From an uncultured Lachnospiraceae bacterium (lineage in GTDB: Bacteria > Bacillota > Clostridia > Lachnospirales > Lachnospiraceae): a stretch of DNA of 58,546 nt. The position numbers were made by a program, and so were the translations under genes. The stretch covers positions 1-58,546 of the forward strand of contig CAKRTC010000011.1 in assembly GCA_934402055.1 (NCBI GenBank), read 5' to 3'. The notes under the pieces are model-generated. The model was not told where the DNA came from, did no database searches, and saw only the letters and a list, made by a program, of their open reading frames with translations. This document shows, one piece after another, positions 9,330 to 17,636 of the stretch; within the stretch, counting starts at the first letter, position 1, and each line of letters opens with the position of its first letter.

Positions 9330-11315
9330 ATGGAATTCAAGCTGCACAGTGAATTTGCACCTACCGGCGATCAGCCGCAGGCAATAGACGAGCTGGTCAG
9401 AGGCTTTGAGGAAGGCAACCAATTCGAGACCCTGCTCGGCGCAACCGGCTCGGGCAAAACATTTACAATGGCAAATGTCATACAGAAGCTGCAGAAACCT
9501 ACTCTGATAATAGCCCACAACAAGACTCTTGCCGCACAGCTCTACAGCGAAATGAAGGAATTTTTTCCCGAAAATGCGGTGGAGTATTTCGTCTCCTACT
9601 ATGATTATTATCAGCCTGAGGCCTATGTTCCTTCGAGCGATACCTATATAGAAAAGGATTCCGCCATAAATGACGAGATAGATAAGCTCCGCCATTCGGC
9701 AACTGCTGCTCTTTCAGAGCGAAATGATGTAGTCATAGTTGCTTCGGTCTCCTGCATTTACGGTCTCGGTTCACCTATAGACTATAAAAAGATGACGGTC
9801 TCACTTCGACCCGGTCAGACTCATGATATGCGTGAGGTCATGAGACGGCTTGTCGATATGCAATACTCACGAAACGAGATGGACTTTAAGCGAGGCTCTT
9901 TCAGAGTACACGGGGATGTGCTTGAGATATATCCGTCCTACTCGGGCGGTGAAGCCTTCCGTATCGAATTCTTCGGTGATGAGATAGACCGCATAAGTGC
10001 CATTGACTCCGTGACAGGTCACGTCAAGACAGAGCTCAATCACTGCATAGTATTTCCCGCATCTCATTATGTCGTTCCCAAGGAGCAGATGGACAGAGCC
10101 TGCGAGGATATCATGCAGGAAATGGAAGAAAGAGTTGCCTTTTTTAATTCCGAGGACAAGCTTATCGAAGCGCAGCGTATAAGCGAGCGAACGAGCTTTG
10201 ATGTGGAGATGCTCAAGGAGACAGGTATATGCTCCGGTATCGAGAACTATTCAAGACATCTTGCAGGCTCTAAGCCGGGTGCTCCGCCTTACACGCTTAT
10301 GGACTATTTTCCAAAAGACTTTCTTATCATAGTCGATGAGTCACATATCACCATTCCTCAGGTAAGAGGAATGTATGCAGGCGATCATTCACGTAAGACC
10401 GTACTGGTAGATTACGGATTCAGACTGCCGTCTGCGCTTGACAACAGGCCTCTCAACATAGAGGAATTTGAAGAAAAGATCAATCAGATGCTCTTTGTCT
10501 CTGCCACTCCCGGACCTTATGAGGAGGAGCATGAGCTGCTTAGAGCAGAACAGATAATAAGACCTACCGGTCTACTGGATCCGCCTATAGCCATACACCC
10601 TGTTGAAGGTCAGATAGACGATCTTATCTCAGAGATAAATAAAGAAACCGGCAAGGGCAATAAGGTGCTTGTCACTACTCTTACCAAGAAAATGGCAGAG
10701 GATCTGACTGATTATATGAAGAATATCGGTATCAGGGTACGTTATCTGCACTCTGATGTAGACACTCTTGAGCGAAGTCAGATCATACGTGATATGCGAC
10801 TCGATGTATTTGATGTCCTTGTAGGCATAAACCTGCTCAGAGAAGGACTTGATATTCCGGAGGTCTCGCTGGTAGCAATACTTGATGCGGATAAAGAGGG
10901 CTTCCTGCGCAGTGAGACCTCTCTGATACAGACAGTAGGACGTGCCGCCAGAAATGCGGACGGTCATGTCATCATGTATGCAGATACCATAACCGGATCT
11001 ATGCAGCGTGCCATAGATGAGACCAACCGCCGCCGTGAGATACAGGATAAATATAATAAGGAGCACGGTATCACTCCTACCACTATCAAAAAGGCCGTTC
11101 GTGAGCTTATAACCATCTCCAAGGCTGCCGAGAGTGATCCTAAGGATAACGAGCAGGAGATAGAATCCATGAATCAGCGTGAGCTTAAGGCGCTTGAGAC
11201 CACTCTTAATAAACGCATGCGTGCCGCTGCCGCCGAGCTGAACTTCGAGGAGGCTATCGCTCTGAGAGACCGCCTCACCGAGATACGAAAGCTGCTGTAC
11301 GATAAGAACACTTAA
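9330..11315 (+). CDS. uvrB: Excinuclease ABC subunit B
   Basis: 661-aa nucleotide excision repair helicase-like subunit that verifies damage and holds the site for UvrC. Walker A GATGSGKT is at residues 37-44, followed by the beta-hairpin segment (YYDYYQPEAYVP), DESH, the helicase motif VGRAARN, and a C-terminal UVR domain (ELNFEEAIALRDRL) that contacts UvrC. Full length. The ribosome site upstream is weak (AGAAGA). uvrA and uvrC are not in the window. The gene is divergent from gpmI and has its own transcription unit. Confidence 0.98.
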   Translation: MEFKLHSEFAPTGDQPQAIDELVRGFEEGNQFETLLGATGSGKTFTMANVIQKLQKPTLIIAHNKTLAAQLYSEMKEFFPENAVEYFVSYYDYYQPEAYVPSSDTYIEKDSAINDEIDKLRHSATAALSERNDVVIVASVSCIYGLGSPIDYKKMTVSLRPGQTHDMREVMRRLVDMQYSRNEMDFKRGSFRVHGDVLEIYPSYSGGEAFRIEFFGDEIDRISAIDSVTGHVKTELNHCIVFPASHYVVPKEQMDRACEDIMQEMEERVAFFNSEDKLIEAQRISERTSFDVEMLKETGICSGIENYSRHLAGSKPGAPPYTLMDYFPKDFLIIVDESHITIPQVRGMYAGDHSRKTVLVDYGFRLPSALDNRPLNIEEFEEKINQMLFVSATPGPYEEEHELLRAEQIIRPTGLLDPPIAIHPVEGQIDDLISEINKETGKGNKVLVTTLTKKMAEDLTDYMKNIGIRVRYLHSDVDTLERSQIIRDMRLDVFDVLVGINLLREGLDIPEVSLVAILDADKEGFLRSETSLIQTVGRAARNADGHVIMYADTITGSMQRAIDETNRRREIQDKYNKEHGITPTTIKKAVRELITISKAAESDPKDNEQEIESMNQRELKALETTLNKRMRAAAAELNFEEAIALRDRLTEIRKLLYDKNT

Positions 11316-11340
11316 GTGCAGCATCCCGCAGAGCATTTTT

Positions 11341-11504
11341 ATCGATTAAAGCCGGAGTGCAGTCGGCAAAGCAGCGGCTTGCAGCTGCGAAGACGACTAT
11401 AGGACGGCCAAACGAAAATGAGCACAAAGCTTCGAAAGAAGCGGATGCGAATTTTCGTAGGATAGCGAGAGTACGCAGTACGAAGCTATCCGTATTTTAT
11501 CGAT
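11341..11504 (+). repeat. 164-bp structured repeat, copy A
   Basis: Begins ATCGATTAAAGCCGGA and ends ATTTTATCGAT, giving short terminal inverted repeats. It contains three hairpins: AGTCG/CGACT enclosing GCAGC/GCTGC; CGAAAAT/ATTTTCG enclosing GCTTC-GAAA-GAAGC; and GGATAGC/GCTATCC enclosing GTAC/GTAC. It is about 91% identical to copy B (16277-16440, opposite orientation), with compensatory changes in the stems. It lies just after uvrB, behind a run of T. Confidence 0.9.
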
Positions 11505-11536
11505 AAGAGTAGGATGCAATTTCTATGAAACGAAAT

Positions 11537-11567
11537 ATACCCTGCCGAGGAATACTCAACAGGGTAT
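11537..11567. terminator. Hairpin between uvrB and larC
   Basis: 8-bp stem (ATACCCTG at 11537-11544 with CAGGGTAT at 11560-11567) between two convergent genes. There is no long T-run on either side, so its strength as a terminator is uncertain. Confidence 0.45.
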
Positions 11568-11615
11568 GCTTGTTTCCGTAAATTAAAATTGTTCCGTCAT
11601 GTCGCAACCGACGCT

Positions 11616-13166
11616 TTATATCCTTTTCTTTTTTATCTCTTCTTCCGCAAGTCTTCTCGCCGAAGCTATGCTTATCTCTCTTTCCTTGGCTATGGCTGCG
11701 ATATCGTCATATTCGAGCTTTTCACGCTCTACTCCGTATCCCGATACATGCTTGGAACGTATCTTTCCGAGAGAAGTATCATACTCATGTATCTCACGCT
11801 TAAGGGTATAACGCTTCATCAAAGACTCTCTGACGCCTATGGTGCTCGTATATCTGAATAATGCACTTACCATTGCATCCTTTGCGCCCTCGCGGCACAA
11901 AAGCTTAAGCACTGCTCCCGGACGGTTCTTCTTCATAAGAGCAGACTCAGTCCACACATCCAGCGCTCCTTCGGCAAGCAGACGCTCGAAAGCATAGCCC
12001 AACTCTTCCGCACTCATGTCATCTATATTTGCGGCAAGCTCAACTACCGTACCTGTAAGAGCCTCATCATAGTTATGCTTAAGTCCCTTATCCGACTCAG
12101 TTTCCGGAAGTTCAGACGCTTCAAGCTTATCTGCATATTCAGCCTGAACATCATTGATCTCACCCATTATCGCCCTGACACAGTTTGCCGCCTCAAAATC
12201 CTTCCTGCCCATTCCGTAGCCTATACTATCTATGCTCATGGCAGGTCTTTTGCCGAAGCTGTCCGCAAAATGTCTGATAAGCGCAGCTCCAGTCGGAGTC
12301 AGCAGCTCTCCCTTTATACCGTTGTCGTATGAAGGAACTCCCTTGAGCAGATATGCCGTAGCAGGTGCCGGAACAGGCATTATTCCGTGTGCGCATCTTA
12401 CCTGTCCGCTTCCGGTATTGACCGGAGAAACAATGATGCGATCCGGCTTAAGCAATGAAAGCATATATGAAACCGCAGCCACATCCGCAACCGCATCCAT
12501 ATTTCCGACCTCATGAAAATGTATCTCGCTGACATCTACTCCGTGTGAATGACTCTCAGCCTCTGCGATAAGTCCGTATACCGCAAGCACGTCCTGCTTC
12601 ACACTCTCTCCAAGCTCCATATGATCATTCACTATATGTGCGATTCCTGCCATATTGTTGTGTGAATGCGTATGTCCTCCGTGGGCATGTTCATGTCCGT
12701 GGTCTGCGTGGTCATCGCCTTGCCCATGAGTATGTCCGTGTTCCTCATCATGTACGTGTGTATGTTCATGCTCATCATGAGCTTCGTCATGCAAATGCTC
12801 GTGCTCTGCCTCGCCGTGGCAATGGTCATGGTCATGATGATGTTCATGATCGTGATGATGTTCATGTTCATGATCGTGCTCATGCGTGTGTTCATGTTCA
12901 TGGTCGTGACAGTGCTCATACTCATGTGTATGCTCGTGAACATCCTCGGAAGTCTCCTCCGCACCGTCCACCTTAACACTCATATGAGTGCCGCTTATTC
13001 CGCATTTAACTGAAGGCTCTGCCTCGTATACCACCTTTGGAATACCAAGTGCATTGAGCTTTGCCACTATCCCTGCTCTCTCCTCCTTCGGAAAAAGCTC
13101 CAGTAAAGCTGCCGAGAGCATATCTCCGGCAGCGCCCATACCCAGATCCAGATATAAGACCTTCAT
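11616..13166 (-). CDS. larC: Nickel-pincer cofactor biosynthesis protein LarC with His-rich insert
   Basis: 516-aa CTP-dependent nickel insertase that completes the nickel-pincer nucleotide cofactor of lactate racemase-type enzymes. The N-terminus (YLDLGMGAAGDM), the central EIHFHEVGNMDAVADV block and the C-terminal NIDDMSAEELGYA region are all in one frame, whereas some lactobacilli need a ribosomal frameshift to join LarC1 and LarC2. Residues about 77-169 are an insert with roughly 40 histidines plus many Glu/Asp, presumably a nickel store or buffer. The start overlaps the larB stop (TAATG arrangement), with a GAGG ribosome site inside larB. larE and larA are not in the window. Confidence 0.95.
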   Translation of the reverse strand: MKVLYLDLGMGAAGDMLSAALLELFPKEERAGIVAKLNALGIPKVVYEAEPSVKCGISGTHMSVKVDGAEETSEDVHEHTHEYEHCHDHEHEHTHEHDHEHEHHHDHEHHHDHDHCHGEAEHEHLHDEAHDEHEHTHVHDEEHGHTHGQGDDHADHGHEHAHGGHTHSHNNMAGIAHIVNDHMELGESVKQDVLAVYGLIAEAESHSHGVDVSEIHFHEVGNMDAVADVAAVSYMLSLLKPDRIIVSPVNTGSGQVRCAHGIMPVPAPATAYLLKGVPSYDNGIKGELLTPTGAALIRHFADSFGKRPAMSIDSIGYGMGRKDFEAANCVRAIMGEINDVQAEYADKLEASELPETESDKGLKHNYDEALTGTVVELAANIDDMSAEELGYAFERLLAEGALDVWTESALMKKNRPGAVLKLLCREGAKDAMVSALFRYTSTIGVRESLMKRYTLKREIHEYDTSLGKIRSKHVSGYGVEREKLEYDDIAAIAKEREISIASARRLAEEEIKKKRI

Positions 13167-13918
13167 TACTTTCTTACCTCGTGATTGATCATACTTGCCA
13201 GATATCCTGCACCGAAACCGTTGTCTATATTAACGACCGAAACTCCGCTCGCACAGGAATTAAGCATAGATAAAAGTGCCGATATACCCCCGAAGGAAGC
13301 TCCGTAACCGACACTGGTAGGTACCGCGATGACAGGACAATCTGCCAGACCGCCTATAACACTTGCAAGAGCTCCCTCCATGCCTGCAATGGCTATAATT
13401 ACGCTTGCGCTCATTATCTCCTCGCTATGGGATAACAGACGATGAAGTCCGGCAACTCCGACATCATAGAGCCTTACTACCTCATTGCCGTAGACCTCTG
13501 CCGTAAGTGCCGCTTCCTCCGCAACCGGAATATCGCTGGTTCCGCCTGTTGCAACAACTATCTTTCCGATACCGTCAGGCTTAGGCATATCTCCGCAAAC
13601 GGCTATACGCGCATTCTCACAATAAGCTATATCGACCTCTGCGGCTACCCTATCTGCCTTATCCTTATCTATACGTGTGATGAGTATGGCATCACTGCTC
13701 TTTTCTCTGAGAGCACTTACTATACCGATTATCTGTTCTGCGGTCTTGCCGGATCCGTATATCACCTCTGCGGCACCCTGACGTATCTTGCGATGATTAT
13801 CTATCTTGGCATAGCCAAGATCGGTGTACGGCTCCTGCTTTATCTTAAGTAGCGCATCATCCACGGAAATGCTTCCGCTTCGCACGTCCTCAAGTATCCT
13901 CCTGATCTCTGTGTTCAT
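13166..13918 (-). CDS. larB: Nickel-pincer cofactor biosynthesis protein LarB
   Basis: 250-aa carboxylase/hydrolase of nicotinic acid adenine dinucleotide, the first step in making the nickel-pincer cofactor. The C-terminal half resembles PurE and contains VATGGTSDIPVAEEA, GMEGALASVIGGL and PTSVGYGASFGG. Length is normal for the family. It overlaps larC by the stop/start codons and follows a DUF362 gene by 62 bp on the same strand, so the three are probably one transcript. Confidence 0.95.
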   Translation of the reverse strand: MNTEIRRILEDVRSGSISVDDALLKIKQEPYTDLGYAKIDNHRKIRQGAAEVIYGSGKTAEQIIGIVSALREKSSDAILITRIDKDKADRVAAEVDIAYCENARIAVCGDMPKPDGIGKIVVATGGTSDIPVAEEAALTAEVYGNEVVRLYDVGVAGLHRLLSHSEEIMSASVIIAIAGMEGALASVIGGLADCPVIAVPTSVGYGASFGGISALLSMLNSCASGVSVVNIDNGFGAGYLASMINHEVRK

Positions 13919-13980
13919 GTATTTCCCGTAAATATAACATATAAAACTTCATTAACTGTTCGAAACCCGGCTCCGGACAA

Positions 13981-15150
13981 TTACAAAATTGACTTTAGTT
14001 CCTTGTATATCTCGCCTTCCTTAGGCGGGCAGCCCTTGATGCAATGTTCAAAGCCCATAGTACAGTTACCTATACCGTAGCGGCCTGTTTTACCTCTGTA
14101 GCCCTGACCTATACCGAGCTTGTCTCCTTTAAGCTTATCAAGCAGCTTGTCAAAGCAGCCCTCCTGTCTGAGCCGGTCAAGTGCCGGTATAAGATTACCG
14201 TAGCAGGCACTGCATGAATCTATCTCATCTACTGCATAGGATATCTCAACTATCTTACGTGTCTCGGGGAGCACTGCTTCTGTATCCGTTTCTCCGCGGA
14301 CACCGCCATCCAAAGGCTCTCCCTCACTCACAGTGCCGCTTACGGTCCTGATATTGATCTTATCAAGCTCTGTGCTTCCTATTCCGAGATGCTCCGCGAG
14401 CATTATATAAGCAACATCTTCCGGCTTGTATCCCAATATCCGGCAGCTGAGACTGTCTACCGCAACCGGATCCTTTGCAAGCATAATGCAATTCTTCACA
14501 AGAGGACTTCCGCCCTCTTCAAAATCCGGATCTCCGCAAATATGATCTACGACTATAAGGTCCGGCTTAAGAACTGTATTAAGATGAGCTATAGGCTTAT
14601 GAAGTCCCAGACTGTGGAACCTGCGCTTCTCGCTGTTAGGGATCAGCCCCTTCATATTCTTGAGCGCACAGGTGATCTTGGTCTGACAATGTCCCTTAAG
14701 CACCGGAACATTTATAAGATAATCAAGCTCGACGGCATGCTTACAAATGTTAAGCTTCATGCCTTCACAGTCGTATTCGGCAATATCCCTTTCCTTCTGC
14801 ATATCGGTAAGCTTTATTCCATACTGCCTGCTGAGCGCATTGAATCCGCAATACTCGAAAGCATCCTCGGTCTTATCGCCCACCCATGAACCCTCAAGTA
14901 TCTCTATATCGGCTGCTTCAAAGCCCGATTCGGTAAGATATTCTATGATACCCGCAACTATCTCAGGGTGTGTGGTGCCTCCGAACTCGGCAGGCGTCGG
15001 ACATACCAGATTAGGCTTGATGCCTATCTTAGGATGAACATTCTCCGCCTTCTCCCTTATCTCAGCTGCAATATCTGCTTCCTTAAGCAGCTCCTTGGTC
15101 ATTTCCCTGTACTCGGTTCCGTAGGAACGAAGTATATCTTTTCTATCCAT
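13981..15150 (-). CDS. DUF362 domain protein upstream of larBC
   Basis: 389-aa protein of the DUF362 family, whose function is mostly unknown. Family hallmarks visible are IGIKPNLVCPTP, VPVLKGHCQTKIT, CALKNMKGLIP, a DLIVVDHICG segment and DPVAVDSLSCRILGY. The C-terminal part is rich in cysteine (CSACYGN, then C-T-M-G-F-E-H-C-I-K-G-C-P-P near the end), suggesting a metal or Fe-S site. The usual ferredoxin domain of some DUF362 proteins is not evident. It sits between pfkA (11 bp away) and larB (62 bp), all on the minus strand. The position suggests a role in nickel-pincer chemistry or an associated enzyme, which is inference only. Confidence 0.8.
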   Translation of the reverse strand: MDRKDILRSYGTEYREMTKELLKEADIAAEIREKAENVHPKIGIKPNLVCPTPAEFGGTTHPEIVAGIIEYLTESGFEAADIEILEGSWVGDKTEDAFEYCGFNALSRQYGIKLTDMQKERDIAEYDCEGMKLNICKHAVELDYLINVPVLKGHCQTKITCALKNMKGLIPNSEKRRFHSLGLHKPIAHLNTVLKPDLIVVDHICGDPDFEEGGSPLVKNCIMLAKDPVAVDSLSCRILGYKPEDVAYIMLAEHLGIGSTELDKINIRTVSGTVSEGEPLDGGVRGETDTEAVLPETRKIVEISYAVDEIDSCSACYGNLIPALDRLRQEGCFDKLLDKLKGDKLGIGQGYRGKTGRYGIGNCTMGFEHCIKGCPPKEGEIYKELKSIL

Positions 15151-15161
15151 TATTTCTTATG

Positions 15162-16250
15162 TCAGTCTCCGAAGAATATGCCTATATCTCTTGCGGTACG
15201 GATAAGCAGATTAGAATCCACATCAAGGAACTTTGTCCTGCTTGCAGCCTCCTCTATCGGAACAGGCACTATAACACCGTCCTGTATAGCCACCATGTAT
15301 CCGTACTGTCTGTCTCTTATAAGTCTTGCCGCAGCAACACCGAAGCGTGTCGCAAGCACTCTGTCGTAAGGTGACGGCGGGCCTCCTCTCTGGAAATGTC
15401 CCGGCACCGTAACTCTGGTGCTCTGTCCGGTTGCCGCCTGAAGCTCGCTTGCAAGTCTGTAGGAAATGGTTGAGTGTCCCATGGTCTCGGTCAGATGGCG
15501 GCGTTCATTCTCGCTCAGCTTCTTGTCCGTTGTCGAACAGGCACCCTCGGCAACCGCAAGTATTGAATAATTGCGTCCCGTTCTCTTCCTGCTCTCTATT
15601 GCTGAAACTATCTTATCAAGATCATAAGGTATCTCCGGTATCAGTATACCGTCTGCTCCGCCTGCTACACCGGCATGCAGCGTAAGCCAGCCCGCATCTC
15701 TTCCCATCAGTTCAACAACAAATATCCTGCTGTGTGAGCTTGCAGTAGGATGGATATAGTCTATTACCATCGTTGCTATATCAACCGCACTCTGGAAACC
15801 GAAGGTAGTCTCCGTTCCCCAGATGTCGTTATCAATTGTCTTTGGCAGAGTGATCACATTCATACCGGCATCTATAAGAAGCTTTGCCGATTTCTGGGTG
15901 CCGTTTCCACCCATGACCACTACACAGTCCAGATTGAGTCTGTTATAGGTATCAAGCATGCTTGGCATGAGATCGTTGCCTTCCTCATCAACGATCATCT
16001 TGTCCGGAATGAACTTCTGCCTTGATGTACCGAGTATGGTTCCTCCCTCGTCGATAATGCCTGAGAAATCCTTGTACTGCATGAACTTATAATCACGGTC
16101 AATAAGTCCTCTGTAGCCGTCATACATACCGTATATCTCAACATTCGGTATAAATTGATAGAGTGCCTTGCCTATTGCACGAATGGCTGCATTAAGACCC
16201 TGACAATCGCCACCGCTGGTAACAAGCGCCACTCTTGTTGTCTGCTTCAT
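15162..16250 (-). CDS. pfkA: 6-phosphofructokinase
   Basis: 362-aa phosphofructokinase phosphorylating fructose 6-phosphate in glycolysis. The N-terminal TSGGDCQGLNAAIR loop, GGNGTQ (phosphodonor site) and PKTIDND (catalytic Asp) are visible. The glycine after GGN corresponds to the ATP-type residue, while the lysine in PKTIDND is shared with the PPi-type enzymes, so it belongs to the mixed 'ATP with K' subgroup and is probably ATP-dependent. It is longer than the classical 320-aa enzymes. An AGGAG ribosome site precedes the ATG. A 164-bp repeat sits immediately upstream (16277-16440). Confidence 0.92.
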   Translation of the reverse strand: MKQTTRVALVTSGGDCQGLNAAIRAIGKALYQFIPNVEIYGMYDGYRGLIDRDYKFMQYKDFSGIIDEGGTILGTSRQKFIPDKMIVDEEGNDLMPSMLDTYNRLNLDCVVVMGGNGTQKSAKLLIDAGMNVITLPKTIDNDIWGTETTFGFQSAVDIATMVIDYIHPTASSHSRIFVVELMGRDAGWLTLHAGVAGGADGILIPEIPYDLDKIVSAIESRKRTGRNYSILAVAEGACSTTDKKLSENERRHLTETMGHSTISYRLASELQAATGQSTRVTVPGHFQRGGPPSPYDRVLATRFGVAAARLIRDRQYGYMVAIQDGVIVPVPIEEAASRTKFLDVDSNLLIRTARDIGIFFGD

Positions 16251-16276
16251 AACACCGCTCCTGTTTGTTCTATACT

Positions 16277-16440
16277 AGCGATTAAATGCGGATTGCTTCG
16301 TACTCCGTACTCTCGCAATCCTACGAAAATTCGCACCCGCTTCTTTCGAAGCTTTGTGCTCATTTTCGTTTGGCCGTCCTATAGTCGTCTTCACGGCTGC
16401 AAGCCGCCGCTCTTACGACTACACTCCGGCTTTAATCGAT
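16277..16440 (-). repeat. 164-bp structured repeat, copy B
   Basis: Same length as copy A (11341-11504) and about 91% identical, in opposite orientation. On the minus strand it begins ATCGATTAAAGCCGGA directly after the T-run of the tRNA-Ser terminator. Differences include paired changes: the last stem is GGATTGC/GCAATCC here versus GGATAGC/GCTATCC in copy A, and the first stem also covaries (CGGC/GCCG versus GCAGC/GCTGC). Confidence 0.9.
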
Positions 16441-16474
16441 AAAAAAAGTGCGAATCCCCAAAGATCCGCACTTT
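16441..16474 (-). terminator. Terminator of the tRNA-Ser genes
   Basis: AAAGTGCG/CGCACTTT stem (16467-16474 with 16445-16452) followed by seven T on the minus strand, 16 bp after tRNA-Ser(GGA). Repeat copy B begins at the end of the T-run. Confidence 0.9.
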
Positions 16475-16489
16475 AACTTATAAAGATTA

Positions 16490-16578
16490 CGCAGAAGATG
16501 GGATTTGAACCCATGCGCCGCTATTAACGACCTACTCACTTTCCAGGCGAGCCCCTTCGACCACTTGGGTACTTCTGC
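16490..16578 (-). tRNA. tRNA-Ser (anticodon GGA)
   Basis: 89-nt class II tRNA with acceptor stem GCAGAAG/CTTCTGC, discriminator G, anticodon stem CTCGC/GTGAG and anticodon loop CTGGAAA (anticodon GGA, reading UCC/UCU). A long variable arm is present. The 3' CCA is not encoded. It is followed at once by a strong terminator. Confidence 0.95.
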
Positions 16579-16724
16579 AGTCGATCATATCCTCATATGA
16601 ATATGAATGTGGGTAATCGATATCCTCGTTGCGAATCCAAGGCATACATCTATTATACTTTAGCAAACGCAATGAGTCACTACCCATGAATAAAAAATGC
16701 GAGCAACGATTAATTGCCCGCAAA

Positions 16725-16810
16725 CGGAAAGGATGGGATTCGAACCCATGTGGAGTTGCCCCCAAACGGTTTTCAAGACCGCCTCGTTATGACCGCTTCG
16801 ATACCTTTCC
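16725..16810 (-). tRNA. tRNA-Ser (anticodon UGA)
   Basis: 86-nt class II tRNA with acceptor stem GGAAAGG/CCTTTCC, discriminator G, anticodon loop CTTGAAA (anticodon UGA, reading UCA and other UCN) and a long variable arm. The 3' CCA is not encoded. It lies 146 bp upstream of the second tRNA-Ser and probably shares its transcript. Confidence 0.95.
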
Positions 16811-16841
16811 ATAAGATGCCGTAAATGCACCGTGCTTATGA

Positions 16842-16870
16842 ATGATATACCAATTATCATTAATTGTCAA
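16842..16870 (-). promoter_or_regulatory. tRNA-Ser promoter
   Basis: Minus-strand TTGACA (16865-16870), a 17-bp spacer and TATCAT (16842-16847), about 32 bp upstream of tRNA-Ser(UGA). Confidence 0.8.
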
Positions 16871-16901
16871 GCACAAAAATCAAAAGTAATTCCACATTAC
16901 T
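16871..16901 (-). terminator. Weak terminator at the end of ispD
   Basis: AGTAAT/ATTACT stem (16885-16890 with 16896-16901, loop 5 nt) overlapping the ispD stop codon, followed on the minus strand by TTTTGATTTTT. It overlaps the -35 side of the tRNA promoter. Confidence 0.45.
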
Positions 16902-17616
16902 GCTTCAGATATGCTTCGGCTATGATCAGATCATTAGGCGTCGTTATCTTGATGTTCTTGGGATCACCCTCGATAATACGCACATGACAATCTGTCATAT
17001 TTTCAACTATTACCGCATCATCGGTTATCTTGTTTTCATCCGTGCCGTAATCCTCAATGGTCTTGTTGAGCGATTTGTATGCCTCAAGCAGCAGCGGATA
17101 GGAGAAGGACTGAGGTGTCTGTATGCTCCAGAGCGTAGAACGGTCCAGAGTCTCAGTTGCAAAGCCCTTTTCATTTGCACGCTTTATCGTATCCGTAACA
17201 GGCACTGCCGCAACACAGGCTCTTGTCATAAGCACATATTTGCAGCAGCGGTCTATGAGCTTTTGACTTATCATAGGTCTTACTCCGTCATGGATGAGCA
17301 CATAATCCGTGTCCTCCGGTGCCGACAGCAAGCCGTTATATACAGACTTGAATCTCTTGTCGCTTCCCTCGGTTATATTCTTGACCTTGGAAAAGCCGTA
17401 CCTTATACACATAGAAAGAGTATCATCGGCAAATCCCTTAGGTATCACGACAACTATGGAATCTATATTATCATTTTCCTGAAATGCTTTGATACTGTAG
17501 GCAACTATCGGAATCCCGTTTATCTGCATAAACTGCTTCTTGGTATCCGATCTCATCCTTGTTCCGCTTCCCGCCGCCATGATGATAGCGGTAAATTTCG
17601 GTTTGCTTATACTCAT
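16897..17616 (-). CDS. ispD: 2-C-methyl-D-erythritol 4-phosphate cytidylyltransferase
   Basis: 239-aa enzyme of the MEP isoprenoid pathway, making CDP-methylerythritol from MEP and CTP. The nucleotide-binding AAGSGTRM (about residues 14-21), the KKQF segment, HDGVRP and the PVTDTIK and TPQSF motifs are present. It is 20 bp downstream of tsaD and is the last gene of the tsa operon. IspF is not adjacent. Confidence 0.93.
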   Translation of the reverse strand: MSISKPKFTAIIMAAGSGTRMRSDTKKQFMQINGIPIVAYSIKAFQENDNIDSIVVVIPKGFADDTLSMCIRYGFSKVKNITEGSDKRFKSVYNGLLSAPEDTDYVLIHDGVRPMISQKLIDRCCKYVLMTRACVAAVPVTDTIKRANEKGFATETLDRSTLWSIQTPQSFSYPLLLEAYKSLNKTIEDYGTDENKITDDAVIVENMTDCHVRIIEGDPKNIKITTPNDLIIAEAYLKQ

Positions 17617-17636
17617 AATGATTCACCGTCCCGTGT

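Noticed and set aside
12632..13013. Several overlapping open frames on both strands rich in Met, His or Val
   Set aside because: They are by-products of the GAY/CAY repeat DNA that encodes the LarC His-rich insert. The larC frame is clearly the real one.
11616..13166. LarC made by programmed frameshift from two frames
   Set aside because: LarC1 and LarC2 parts are in one continuous frame here.
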